A stretch of 56,516 nt of DNA, taken from Lachnospiraceae bacterium UBA5895 (GTDB lineage: Bacteria > Bacillota > Clostridia > Lachnospirales > Lachnospiraceae). The notes under the pieces were generated by a model, which searched no databases, was not told where the DNA came from, and saw nothing but the letters and a program-made list of their open reading frames with translations. Below are positions 33,245-41,307 of the stretch, piece by piece (within the stretch, counting starts at the first letter, position 1; every line of letters begins with the position of its first letter). The translations under genes and the position numbers were made by a program. The DNA is taken from the NCBI GenBank assembly GCA_002431915.1, contig DJEP01000010.1, positions 16,828 to 73,343 of the forward strand, read 5' to 3'.

Positions 33245-33549
33245 GTTTTATGTCTTCCCCCGTTTGCTACGCTCTCCTTCACCATGCGGTGGTCTACCGC
33301 ATCTACGAATACCAGGATCTCTGCCACCACCTCGTACAATTCCGGTGGGATCATTTCTCCGATATCCAGGCGGGACAGCGTGTCTGCAAGTTTATCATCC
33401 CGATGGATCGGGACACTGCTCTCCTGTGCCTTTTCTATGATTTTTTCCGCCAGGATTCCCTTACCGCTGGCTACGACTCTCGGCGCATCATCGGAAGGGT
33501 CGTATTCCAGTGCTATTGCCTGTTTTACCTTCTTTTTTTCGTCGTCCAT
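33241..33549 (-). CDS. FlhB C-terminal-like protein (YlqH/FhlB, EscU/YscU/HrcU superfamily)
   Basis: 102 residues corresponding only to the cytoplasmic C-terminal domain of the flagellar/type III export switch protein FlhB, without its membrane helices. KKVKQAIALEYDPSDDAPRVVASGKG is followed by VPIHRDDKLADTLSRLDIGEMIPPELYEVVAEIL. The NPTH autocleavage site of FlhB is not present. B. subtilis YlqH, at the same position after rnhB and ylqG, is the counterpart. Function outside flagella is unknown. A G-rich Shine-Dalgarno run is upstream, preceded by a 178-nt structured gap. Confidence 0.88.
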   Translation of the reverse strand: MDDEKKKVKQAIALEYDPSDDAPRVVASGKGILAEKIIEKAQESSVPIHRDDKLADTLSRLDIGEMIPPELYEVVAEILVFVDAVDHRMVKESVANGGRHKT

Positions 33550-33727
33550 TGTTTTCCCCCCCGGAGGTTACTAAGAGCCCACACGATTTCTCCGTGCTAC
33601 GCACTCTCGAAAGTGCAACATACATTCCGTATTCCGGACTATCGTCCTGTTTACTCATGTATGTTTACTTCTCTCATAGAAAGCCTCTGTTGCCTGCAAG
33701 CAGTCACGTCTGCTTTCTATGGAGAAG
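33550..33727 (-). other. Structured intergenic region, candidate noncoding RNA or leader
   Basis: The 178 nt between the FliK-like stop and the FlhB-like start hold successive inverted repeats. On the minus strand: CTTCTC-CATAGAAAGC pairs with GCTTTCTATGAGAGAAG (16 bp with one bulge, 27-nt loop); AACATACAT pairs with ATGTATGTT around inner GGAC/GTCC and TCCG/CGGA stems; GCACTTTCGAGAGTGC forms a near-perfect palindrome; and CACG-7 nt-CGTG follows. No ORF and no strong T-run is seen. Confidence 0.6.
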
Positions 33728-35341
33728 TTATGTTCTCACGTCGAAAGCGTAATGTGCTATCGGAACACTTCTCTCTGGCTTAAGGAGCGGTGCCATTGCC
33801 TGGGCAGTCTGCTGTAACTCCGTCCGCAGCATGGTCTCGCAATTACAGACATAGCCTCTCTTTTTCAACCGCTGTGTCAGCACATCCATATTTGCTTCCA
33901 GGTAATCTAAAATCGCATCATTCTGCACATAGAATTTGGTGCTTACTTTTACATCCTGCATTGCCACATACACGTCCAACGGTCCCAGATGCTCCATATC
34001 CAGATGCAGAAGTGCGCTGACCTGTCCGTCCCTTTTGGCGAGATTTTTCTTGTTCGTGTAGACAAACAGTTCCCCCGTCTTATGTTCTCCCTGCCGCAGG
34101 TGCAGAGGCAGCTGAATATAAGCATAGGTCTGATTGATCTGTTGTAAAAAGTCCACATTCTGGCTTAAGTTCGACACTGCCTGGTATGCCTGGGAGCTGC
34201 TCTGTCCGTTCTCTCCCAAAGCATCGGCAAATCCCTTCAACTGTCGTCCCAGCTTTTGGTACAGCTGCTCCACCTTTTCCGGAGACTCCACATCTTCCGG
34301 TCGTAAGCTCCAGCTGTAAAGCAGCAGTTTCCCCGGAAGTTCGGTGACTTTAGGATCCTGCAATACCGTTCGCAGCAGATGCATGTCCTTCGTATCCAGT
34401 CCCTGTTTTAACAGTTTCTGTATATTCTGCAACTGCGCCGTCACCGACTCTTCCGACTCCACAGCTTTTGCTGTGCCTTCAGCAGAAGCAGGATTCTGCA
34501 GTGCAGTTTCTTCTGTGGCGGCAGTGGGATCCGGTACCTTGCCCATATGCTCTGCGGTTGTCTCTTCCGGCTGCAGAACTTCCGGATTATTCTCCACGAT
34601 GGTCTGTAACGTCTGTGCGTTCTCTTCCTGCGCCGCATCCGTTACCCCGGGCACTTCTCCTTCTGTCAGCAGCAGGTCCGTAATTGCCTGATATAAGCCG
34701 GCAGCCTGCTCCACTTCCCCGCCTGCCACCATCTCCTGTAATGTAGCCGTCAAAGCTTCGGAAGCATCCGCAATCCCTTCCGTCAACTGATGGGTCAGAT
34801 TCCGGTAAGCTGCCATCTGCGAAATATTTTCTTCCGTCACCGGCAACTCCAGTCTGTGTAAATTGACAATATCCAGGATCTCAGCATCTGAAAAAGTATT
34901 GCTCTCATGCCAGATCTGCTGCAATGTATTTTTATCAATGGGAAGCCCCGCATCCATCAGCTGCTTTGTCATTGCCACCGTAGTTTCATTTGCCGGAAGC
35001 GAAGCCATATCCAGTGCCTTCAGTACGGTTCCTTCTGTTGCCATATTCGTAAACAGCGGGCTTAAGTTCAGCGTCTGCCCATTGCTTTTTACCTGAAAGG
35101 TGATATTCTGTCCAAGTTCCAGACGGATATCCGCATCCACCTTCGCATCGATCAATACATCCTGTAACAGGCGGATCTGTGCATTGCCACCCTCTCTGGA
35201 GACAACCTCCCCCCGCAGGGTCTGTCCCGGCACCAACGAACGGATCTGACGGTTCGCCTGCTCCGTATTCCCACTGTCCGGTGTCTGTATTCTGTTGTTT
35301 TCCGCAATTTTATCCTGCGTAAACCACCCTGTCAGCTTCAT
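33728..35341 (-). CDS. FliK-like hook-length-control family protein (YlqG position)
   Basis: 537 residues, predicted soluble and mostly helical, with a low-complexity acidic middle (about residues 240-310). The C-terminal part (about 400-537: HLRQGEHKTGELFVYTNKK, ALLHLDMEHLGPLDVYV) resembles the Flg_hook domain of FliK. It occupies the place of B. subtilis ylqG between rnhB and ylqH. No flagellar genes are present, so the role is unknown. Start 35341 has GGAGG 6-7 nt upstream; the longer ORF begins at a GTG that overlaps this site. Confidence 0.82.
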   Translation of the reverse strand: MKLTGWFTQDKIAENNRIQTPDSGNTEQANRQIRSLVPGQTLRGEVVSREGGNAQIRLLQDVLIDAKVDADIRLELGQNITFQVKSNGQTLNLSPLFTNMATEGTVLKALDMASLPANETTVAMTKQLMDAGLPIDKNTLQQIWHESNTFSDAEILDIVNLHRLELPVTEENISQMAAYRNLTHQLTEGIADASEALTATLQEMVAGGEVEQAAGLYQAITDLLLTEGEVPGVTDAAQEENAQTLQTIVENNPEVLQPEETTAEHMGKVPDPTAATEETALQNPASAEGTAKAVESEESVTAQLQNIQKLLKQGLDTKDMHLLRTVLQDPKVTELPGKLLLYSWSLRPEDVESPEKVEQLYQKLGRQLKGFADALGENGQSSSQAYQAVSNLSQNVDFLQQINQTYAYIQLPLHLRQGEHKTGELFVYTNKKNLAKRDGQVSALLHLDMEHLGPLDVYVAMQDVKVSTKFYVQNDAILDYLEANMDVLTQRLKKRGYVCNCETMLRTELQQTAQAMAPLLKPERSVPIAHYAFDVRT

Positions 35342-35365
35342 TCCTGCCTCCTCCGGCACTTTCCT

Positions 35366-36124
35366 CTAAAACCCGAAATTCTTAATAAAACTATGTCTGT
35401 GAATCGGCGTCGGTCCGTATTTCTTCAGTGCCGCAATGTGCGCTGCACTGCCATATCCCTTGTTGGACGCAAAATCATACTCCGGAAATACGTCGGCATA
35501 CTGCTCCATCAGCCGGTCCCTGGTCACTTTTGCCACTATACTTGCCGCCCCGATGGAAATACTCTTGGCATCACCCCTGATAATAGGCACCTGCCGGATG
35601 TTCACCTTAGGAATCGTCACGGCATCGTTTAATAACAGATCCGGAGCCGGAGTTAGTTGCCCGATAGCTTCCCGCATAGCCTCATAGGTTGCCTGTAAAA
35701 TATTGATCTCATCGATCCGTTCCGGAGAAGCATACCCCACTGCCCAGGCAACCGCTTCTCTTGTGATCACATCATATAACTCTTCTCTCTTTTTTTCGGA
35801 TAATTGTTTGGAATCATTAATATACAAAATATGACAGTCCTTCGGCAGAATAACTGCGCCTGCCACCACGGGGCCGGCAAGAGGTCCCCTTCCCACTTCG
35901 TCGATACCGCAGATATAAGAATACTGCGCATATTCTCTTTCGTATTTTTTCAGATTTTCGATCCGCTGTTTTTCTTTTTCCAAGGCATCCAGCTTTTTCC
36001 GGGCACTTTCCACCAGCTTCTGTACGCCGTTTCTTGGATCTGCCTCATATTCTGCTATAAATTCAGGCAGCCTTTCTGTAGAAGCTGCCTGTAATATCTC
36101 TTTGATCTTTGCTGCACTTTCCAT
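35366..36124 (-). CDS. rnhB: Ribonuclease HII
   Basis: A 252-residue enzyme that removes RNA from RNA-DNA hybrids, including single misincorporated ribonucleotides. The catalytic core begins YICGIDEVGRGPLAGPVVAGA (about residue 71) with the DE dyad; further acidic residues occur at NDSK and in LLNDAV. An N-terminal extension of about 70 residues (helical, Lys/Glu-rich) precedes the core, as in Bacillus RNase HII. GAGGG lies 8 nt before the ATG. Confidence 0.95.
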   Translation of the reverse strand: MESAAKIKEILQAASTERLPEFIAEYEADPRNGVQKLVESARKKLDALEKEKQRIENLKKYEREYAQYSYICGIDEVGRGPLAGPVVAGAVILPKDCHILYINDSKQLSEKKREELYDVITREAVAWAVGYASPERIDEINILQATYEAMREAIGQLTPAPDLLLNDAVTIPKVNIRQVPIIRGDAKSISIGAASIVAKVTRDRLMEQYADVFPEYDFASNKGYGSAAHIAALKKYGPTPIHRHSFIKNFGF

Positions 36125-36149
36125 TTGTTTTCCCTCATATGCTGTCTGG

Positions 36150-36695
36150 TCACTGATGTTTCAATATACCGAAATCGGAAAGCGGCCAGATTCGCAGCCA
36201 GGCTTTTCCGATGATATCCTCTCTCTTAATATTACCCACCATATCGGTCCGGCTGTCACTGGAATTGTTACGATTGTCACCCATGACAAAATATTCGTCC
36301 TCCCCCAGCACGATGGGATCCGCCGCCCTGCCGATGGTCTCCGGCTTGATGACTTCCCGACCGTAGGATTCTTCCAGTTTTTCACCGTTTATGTAGATAC
36401 TGCCGTCCTCCATGATCTGTACCGTCTCCCCTGGCAGACCGATGATACGTTTAATATAGTAGGTATTCGACTGATACTGAAACGGAAATACAATAATATC
36501 AAAACGCTCCGGATCATGGAAACGATAACTCAATTTATCCACGATCAGGTTATCCCCGTTGTGAAGGGTATTCTCCATAGAGGCTCCCTCCACTTCGGTA
36601 CGCTGTCCCACAAAGGTGATTACAAGCCATACCGCTCCCAGAACACAGAGCAGATAAATGGCCGTATTCAAAAATTCTTTCATTACTTTATTCAT
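36150..36695 (-). CDS. lepB: Signal peptidase I (copy 1)
   Basis: A 181-residue type I signal peptidase with one N-terminal membrane anchor (about residues 10-30). Catalytic Ser is in VEGASMENTLHNGD and catalytic Lys in YYIKRIIGLPGE; box D/E VMGDNRNNSSDSR is present. It cleaves signal peptides of exported proteins. The start overlaps the rbgA stop by 8 nt. A second, divergent copy lies on the other side of rbgA. Confidence 0.94.
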   Translation of the reverse strand: MNKVMKEFLNTAIYLLCVLGAVWLVITFVGQRTEVEGASMENTLHNGDNLIVDKLSYRFHDPERFDIIVFPFQYQSNTYYIKRIIGLPGETVQIMEDGSIYINGEKLEESYGREVIKPETIGRAADPIVLGEDEYFVMGDNRNNSSDSRTDMVGNIKREDIIGKAWLRIWPLSDFGILKHQ

Positions 36696-37542
36696 TGTCT
36701 GAATCTATCCTCTCCAGTGTCATTCTTCCCAGCTTGCCGCTACGGAAATCATCGATCAGAAGTCCGGATGCCTTTACCAGGTCCAGCTGTTCTCCCTTCG
36801 AATAACACTTGCGGCTCTCTGCCACCGCTTCCAGTATTTCTAGGGGTTTGCCCGCAGGATCTGCTGCGTAGCGTTCCTGCAGTGCTTTCGGATACAGTTC
36901 TTTGATGGCTCCGATAAGATCGCATGCCAGCTCATCGGGAATCAGGATCTCATCATTCATGGATCCGATAAATGCCAGCCGCATTCCCACCTGCTGATCC
37001 TCGAACTTCGGCCACAGGATACCGGGGGTATCCAGCAGTTCCAGTCCCTTGTTCAGACGGATCCACTGTTTGCCCTTGGTCACACCGGGCTTATTACCGG
37101 TCTTCGCACAGGCCTTGCCTGCAAAGGAGTTAATAAAAGTGGATTTTCCTACATTGGGGATTCCTACGACCATGGCGCGGACCGGACGATTCACGATGCC
37201 CCGCTTTCTGTCACGCTCGATTTTTTCCTTACAGACTTCCTGTACCAGCCCCTGGATGGATTTGATGCCCTGACCGGTGCGGGAATTAATCTCTAACACG
37301 CCCATGCCCTTCGCAGTAAAATATTCCACCCATTTTTTATTCCATACGGGATCTGCCAGATCAGATTTGTTCAATAAAATTATCCTGGACTTACCCTTTC
37401 CCAGTTCGTCAATGTCGGGATTTCTGCTGCTGATGGGGATTCTGGCATCTACCAGTTCAATGACCAGATCGATAAGTTTTATATTCTCCTGCATCATACG
37501 ACGTGCTTTGGTCATATGACCGGGATACCACTGATAATTCAT
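36688..37542 (-). CDS. rbgA: Ribosome biogenesis GTPase RbgA (YlqF)
   Basis: A 284-residue circularly permuted GTPase acting late in 50S assembly. The G4 motif (NKSDL) precedes G1 (GIPNVGKST) and G3 (DTPGILWP), the diagnostic permuted order. The N-terminal WYPGHMTKARR matches the family. Start 37542 has GAGGAA upstream; the longer ORF from 37623 is read through the upstream gene and the gap. Confidence 0.96.
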   Translation of the reverse strand: MNYQWYPGHMTKARRMMQENIKLIDLVIELVDARIPISSRNPDIDELGKGKSRIILLNKSDLADPVWNKKWVEYFTAKGMGVLEINSRTGQGIKSIQGLVQEVCKEKIERDRKRGIVNRPVRAMVVGIPNVGKSTFINSFAGKACAKTGNKPGVTKGKQWIRLNKGLELLDTPGILWPKFEDQQVGMRLAFIGSMNDEILIPDELACDLIGAIKELYPKALQERYAADPAGKPLEILEAVAESRKCYSKGEQLDLVKASGLLIDDFRSGKLGRMTLERIDSDNE

Positions 37543-37574
37543 TTGCTTCCTCTTTCCTTTATTTCTGCATTCCT

Positions 37575-38150
37575 TTATTTGATAAATCCGATACCTGCTG
37601 TGGAGGATCTTAAGTGGAACCATGCCTTGCCCACGATATCTTTCTCTTCTACCGGACCGATATTCGCCGATCGGCTGTCTTCACTGTTGTTGGGATTGTC
37701 GCCGATACAGAAATATTCTCCGCTTCCGAGGATCAGTTCATTCTCCACGATACCGGCATCCAGTATCCGCTCTGTGACCCAGATACTCTGCTGACCGTTC
37801 ACATACAGTGTTCCGTCTGCGATCCGGACTTTATCCCCGGGTCCCGCCACCACTCTCTTGATATAATAATGGGAATTTTCATTGCCGTTCGGCAGAAATG
37901 CCACAACATCTCCCGCCTTGGGGGAAGACAGGATATAGGTAAAACGGTCAATATAGATCTGCTGTCCGTTCTCCAGCGTCGGCTCCATGGACATGCCCAC
38001 CACTCTTGCCGACCTTCCGAGGAAAATTACCATGACTCCGGCGAGAAATACAGACAGCGCAATACCGAAGATCCAGCTGAAGATCTCCCGCAAAAGCGCC
38101 TGACTGATTTTTTTCTTTTTTTTATAAAAACTAAGTCCTTTATTTCTCAA
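37575..38150 (-). CDS. lepB: Signal peptidase I (copy 2)
   Basis: A 191-residue signal peptidase with a Lys-rich cytosolic N-terminus, one membrane anchor (about 22-45), Ser in VVGMSMEPTLENG, Lys in YYIKRVVAGPGD and IGDNPNNSEDSR near the C-terminus. The start is most likely TTG at 38150 because no ATG occurs before the membrane segment. First gene of the operon, with a promoter at 38189-38217. Its sequence differs clearly from copy 1, so it is not a recent duplicate. Confidence 0.9.
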   Translation of the reverse strand: MRNKGLSFYKKKKKISQALLREIFSWIFGIALSVFLAGVMVIFLGRSARVVGMSMEPTLENGQQIYIDRFTYILSSPKAGDVVAFLPNGNENSHYYIKRVVAGPGDKVRIADGTLYVNGQQSIWVTERILDAGIVENELILGSGEYFCIGDNPNNSEDSRSANIGPVEEKDIVGKAWFHLRSSTAGIGFIK

Positions 38151-38188
38151 TGTTATGCCCTATCTCACTATCCAAGTTTACAAGTCAC

Positions 38189-38217
38189 AGTGTACCATAT
38201 CCGGGGTGTTTTTTCAA
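38189..38217 (-). promoter_or_regulatory. Promoter of the lepB-rbgA-lepB-rnhB operon
   Basis: TTGAAA-N17-TACACT, immediately downstream of the rplS terminator. Confidence 0.7.
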
Positions 38218-38249
38218 ATATAAAAGGCAGCTGTCCGAAAACAGCTGCC
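38218..38249 (-). terminator. rplS terminator
   Basis: GGCAGCTGT and its perfect 9-bp complement (38226-38234 and 38241-38249) are followed by TTTTATATTT on the minus strand. Confidence 0.9.
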
Positions 38250-38266
38250 CTCACCGGTCAATGTAA

Positions 38267-38614
38267 TTATTTTACTAATTCCTTAACCTTTGCCTTCTTA
38301 CCAACACGATCTCTTAAGTAATTCAGCTTAGCACGTCTTACTTTACCTTTTCTTACAACTTCGATCTTCTCTACGTTGGGAGAGTGTAAAGGCCAAGTCT
38401 TCTCTACGCCGATACCGTTGGAAGTCTTTCTAACAGTGAAAGTCTCTCTGTTGCTGCCGCCCTGTCTCTTCAGTACAACACCTTCGAATACCTGGATTCT
38501 CTCACGGTTACCCTCTTTGATCTTGCCGTATACCTTAACGGTATCGCCGACTTCAAACTGATCAACGGTTGCTTTTAACTGTTCTGCTTCGATCTCTTTG
38601 ATAATGTTACTCAT
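38267..38614 (-). CDS. rplS: 50S ribosomal protein L19
   Basis: 115 residues of bL19, located at the 30S-50S interface. Typical segments are FEVGDTVKVYGKIKEGNRERIQVFEG, IGVEKTWPLHSP and a basic C-terminus (KVRRAKLNYLRDR). AAGGAGG precedes the start. It is the last gene of the ffh-rpsP-rimM-trmD cluster but has its own promoter and a leader hairpin. Confidence 0.97.
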   Translation of the reverse strand: MSNIIKEIEAEQLKATVDQFEVGDTVKVYGKIKEGNRERIQVFEGVVLKRQGGSNRETFTVRKTSNGIGVEKTWPLHSPNVEKIEVVRKGKVRRAKLNYLRDRVGKKAKVKELVK

Positions 38615-38635
38615 AATGAGCCTCCTTCATAAAAT

Positions 38636-38676
38636 GGATGTTCTTAATACCCCTTATCGGTAACAGAGGACCATCT
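38636..38676 (-). promoter_or_regulatory. Hairpin leader of rplS (possible L19 autoregulatory leader)
   Basis: On the minus strand GATG at 38675-38672 pairs with CATC near 38637, enclosing a CCTC/GGGG stem around TTACCGATAA. It lies 22 nt before the rplS start. L19 leaders are known in Firmicutes; whether this matches that class needs a covariance-model search. Confidence 0.45.
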
Positions 38677-38694
38677 CGTTTTCACAACATTCAA

Positions 38695-38723
38695 ATTTTA
38701 TCATAAGCCCGTATAAAAAGCAA
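38695..38723 (-). promoter_or_regulatory. Putative rplS promoter
   Basis: TTGCTT-N17-TAAAAT between trmD and rplS. Confidence 0.5.
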
Positions 38724-38726
38724 GCA

Positions 38727-40109
38727 TTATTTATAAAGCCACCAGATAACAGGTTCCGACAGATTCAGTCCCAGACGTTCCTGCAGCTGTGTGGAAGCCT
38801 CGTTTCCTTCCACAATATGGGCATATGGTATAAAGCCCTGCTCTCTCTGTCTGTTAATCAGATAACTTTCCAAAGATGCGGCCAAACCCTGCCTGCGGCA
38901 GGTGTCCTCCACATACAGCATTCCCATACTGCCGTCATTGTGGCATCCGATGAAACCGCAGAGTTTTTCTTCAATATAGATACCGAAGACATCTCCGGCT
39001 GCAATCCTCTCCCGGACATAAGTCTCATCTCCCAGATGATAGTGTTCCGCCACATAAGGAACCTCTGCCTCTGTCAGCTGCCGGATGTCCTTATGCCTCA
39101 CCGGAAGCGGTTCCCCTCTGGTATAACACGCCTGAGAACACAACATACTGCCATGATACCCCAGCGCCCCGCTGATCCGGTCATTCCACTTATCTGTTAC
39201 AGTCACCATACTGTGCTCTGCCACATCCTCCGGGATCAGGGGCAGCATTTTTTCCAGATGTTCCTCATCCTCCGCATTCAACATGGCGTTGCCGATCCCC
39301 GGAAGATAGATCAGTACATTTTTCCCCTCCGCATAGAGGACTTCTCCCCATCCTCTGGACAGTGTCTCCATCATATGAATGAAAATACGCTTCTTTGAGG
39401 AAAGTTTTTTGATCACACGTTGCTTTTCGCAATACTTTGCATAGAGATCCGGGCGGCGTTCTTCGGTACGTTTCTCAGACTGTTCCAGACGCCAGGCATT
39501 GATCTTTTTATGATTGCCGGATAAAAGAACCCCCGGAACTTTTTTCCCATGCCATTCCTCAGGTCTCGAATACTGGGGATATTCCAGCAGGTCGTTATGA
39601 AAGCTCTCCGTCTCTGCGGACTCATCGTTATTGAGTACACCCGGTACCAGCCTCGCCACTGCATCCACCACGACCATAGCAGCCAGTTCTCCGCCGGTCA
39701 GGACATAATCACCGATAGAAATATAATCTGTCACGACCTCTTCCAGAACTCTCTCGTCAATTCCCTCGTAATGTCCGCAGAGCAATACCAGCTCCTCTTC
39801 CCCTGCAAGCTCCTTCGCTTTTTTCTGTGTAAAAGATTCTCCCTGCGGAGTCAGATAGGCGCAACGTACTTTTTTCTCTCCCGTCACTGCCCGGTAGGCA
39901 TCATACACAGGCTGCGCCTGCATCAGCATTCCAGCGCCGCCGCCATAGGTGTAATCATCTACTTTTCCATGCTTATCCTGTGTGTAATCCCGGATGTTCA
40001 CCGCATCGACAGAGATCAGGTTCTTCTCCGCCGCCCGGCCCAGGATACTGGTCGCCAGTCCCTGCTGCACCATCTCAGGGAACAGGGTCAGAATGTGAAA
40101 CTTCATCAT
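38727..40109 (-). CDS. trmD: tRNA (guanine-N1)-methyltransferase TrmD fused to a GNAT acetyltransferase domain
   Basis: 460 residues, nearly twice the usual TrmD length of about 240. Residues 1-238 are a complete SPOUT methyltransferase making m1G37: LLCGHYEGIDER (109-120), SIGDYVLTGGE (131-141) and LLSGNHKKINAWR (195-207). The position of the usual catalytic Asp reads AETESF (Glu168), a substitution I believe is common in Clostridia. Residues about 245-460 form a GNAT domain with GFIGCHNDGSMGMLYV and the CoA loop CRRQGLAASL (404-413). There is no frameshift, and the fused frame is continuous. Overlaps rimM by 4 nt (ATGA). The GNAT substrate is unknown. Confidence 0.93.
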   Translation of the reverse strand: MMKFHILTLFPEMVQQGLATSILGRAAEKNLISVDAVNIRDYTQDKHGKVDDYTYGGGAGMLMQAQPVYDAYRAVTGEKKVRCAYLTPQGESFTQKKAKELAGEEELVLLCGHYEGIDERVLEEVVTDYISIGDYVLTGGELAAMVVVDAVARLVPGVLNNDESAETESFHNDLLEYPQYSRPEEWHGKKVPGVLLSGNHKKINAWRLEQSEKRTEERRPDLYAKYCEKQRVIKKLSSKKRIFIHMMETLSRGWGEVLYAEGKNVLIYLPGIGNAMLNAEDEEHLEKMLPLIPEDVAEHSMVTVTDKWNDRISGALGYHGSMLCSQACYTRGEPLPVRHKDIRQLTEAEVPYVAEHYHLGDETYVRERIAAGDVFGIYIEEKLCGFIGCHNDGSMGMLYVEDTCRRQGLAASLESYLINRQREQGFIPYAHIVEGNEASTQLQERLGLNLSEPVIWWLYK

Positions 40110-40618
40110 AAGTCAAGCAGTCCTTCCAGTACATGTACCTGCATCGTGCCGTTTTCCACATCCACGTTCAGAATACACTGTTTGATAGCAGGCAGAAGCA
40201 GACTCCTGCCGTCTGCCATTTCCACCTCATAGACATCATTGGCACCGGTCTCAATCACATCTTTAATCGTACCCAGTTCATTACCGTCTTCATCTTCTAC
40301 CTTCAGTCCGATCAGATCCGCGATGAAATATTCGTCCCTTTGCAAACGTACCGCATTTTTACGGGTCACGTACAGACTCTTCTGACGGTATTTTTCTATA
40401 TCATTAATATTGTCCAGTCCTTTAAATTTCAAAATCACGAACTGTTTAAAGAACTTGACGCCTTCGATTTCCAGATTCAGTTTTTCCCTGCCGGTGTCCA
40501 GAACGACTTCTTTCAGTCTGCGAAATCTTCTGGGATCATCCGTGGTAGGATATACCTTTACTTCTCCTCTCACCCCATGGGTGGAAGTGATAATGCCGAC
40601 CTGTAACAGATCTTCCAT
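40106..40618 (-). CDS. rimM: Ribosome maturation factor RimM
   Basis: 170 residues assisting 30S head maturation with S19. The N-terminal beta-barrel begins LQVGIITSTHGVRGEVKVYPTTDDP and the PRC-barrel domain contains YFIADLIGLKVED. Overlaps trmD; the upstream gap to khpA holds a terminator-like hairpin. Confidence 0.95.
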   Translation of the reverse strand: MEDLLQVGIITSTHGVRGEVKVYPTTDDPRRFRRLKEVVLDTGREKLNLEIEGVKFFKQFVILKFKGLDNINDIEKYRQKSLYVTRKNAVRLQRDEYFIADLIGLKVEDEDGNELGTIKDVIETGANDVYEVEMADGRSLLLPAIKQCILNVDVENGTMQVHVLEGLLDL

Positions 40619-40647
40619 ATAGTCTTACTCCATTCCGGCTGATAGCC

Positions 40648-40682
40648 AAAAACGGAGAAACACACATCAGTATGTTTCTCCG
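40648..40682 (-). terminator. Terminator-like hairpin between khpA and rimM
   Basis: CGGAGAAACATAC pairs with GTGTGTTTCTCCG (12 of 13 positions), followed by TTTTT on the minus strand. It sits inside the conserved ribosomal operon, so it probably attenuates rather than ends transcription. Confidence 0.75.
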
Positions 40683-40712
40683 CTCAACGTCTGTGATCTC
40701 TCAATTCGGAAA

Positions 40713-40940
40713 TTAAACGATCTCAACGTCCACTCTTGTGTTGTCTTTGGATGATGCTGCTTTCACAACGGAGCGGATTGCTTTTGCAATACGTCCCTGC
40801 TTACCGATCACCTTACCCATATCGGACGCAGCTACATGAAGTTCAAGGACGATATTTTTCCCTTCTGTCTTCTCAGTTACAACTACTTCATCCGGATTAT
40901 CAACGAGTGCCTTTGCAACTACTTCTACTAGTTCCTTCAT
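40713..40940 (-). CDS. khpA: KH domain RNA-binding protein KhpA (YlqC)
   Basis: 75 residues consisting of a single KH domain with the GxxG loop in VIGKQGRIAKAIRSVVKA. In other Firmicutes KhpA pairs with KhpB/Jag and binds RNA. Position between rpsP and rimM matches B. subtilis ylqC. Confidence 0.94.
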   Translation of the reverse strand: MKELVEVVAKALVDNPDEVVVTEKTEGKNIVLELHVAASDMGKVIGKQGRIAKAIRSVVKAASSKDNTRVDVEIV

Positions 40941-40971
40941 AATCCACCTCCGATGAATAGATATTTAAAAC

Positions 40972-41217
40972 TTATTTCTCAATTCCCGCAACCTTGAAAA
41001 GCTTAGCAACCTGCTCGGTAGGCTGAGCACCGTTCTGTAACCACTTCTTAGCCAGCTCTTCGTTGATCTTGAAGGTGGAAGGATCGGTGGAAGGATCGTA
41101 GGTACCGATCTCCTCAATGAATCTGCCGTCTCTGGGAGAACGGGAATCTGCTACGATAATTCTGTAAAAAGGAGCCTTCTTCTGTCCCATTCTTCTTAAT
41201 CTGATCTTTACTGCCAT
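40972..41217 (-). CDS. rpsP: 30S ribosomal protein S16
   Basis: 81 residues of bS16, with the N-terminus MAVKIRLRRMGQKKAPFYRI and the conserved SRSPRDGRFIEEIGTYDP segment. Start 41217 has GGAGG 9 nt upstream; an earlier in-frame ATG at 41232 overlaps that site. Confidence 0.97.
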   Translation of the reverse strand: MAVKIRLRRMGQKKAPFYRIIVADSRSPRDGRFIEEIGTYDPSTDPSTFKINEELAKKWLQNGAQPTEQVAKLFKVAGIEK

Positions 41218-41307
41218 TTCTTTTTCCTCCATTAATAAAAATAAAATAATTTATATGATAAGAACTGATTGTTCATATCGGACTTAAGTTAAATAAGTAA
41301 AAACATA

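Noticed and set aside
33550..33727. Cyclic-di-GMP riboswitch upstream of the FlhB-like gene
   Set aside because: Considered because of the motility-related context, but the conserved core sequences of that class are not present.
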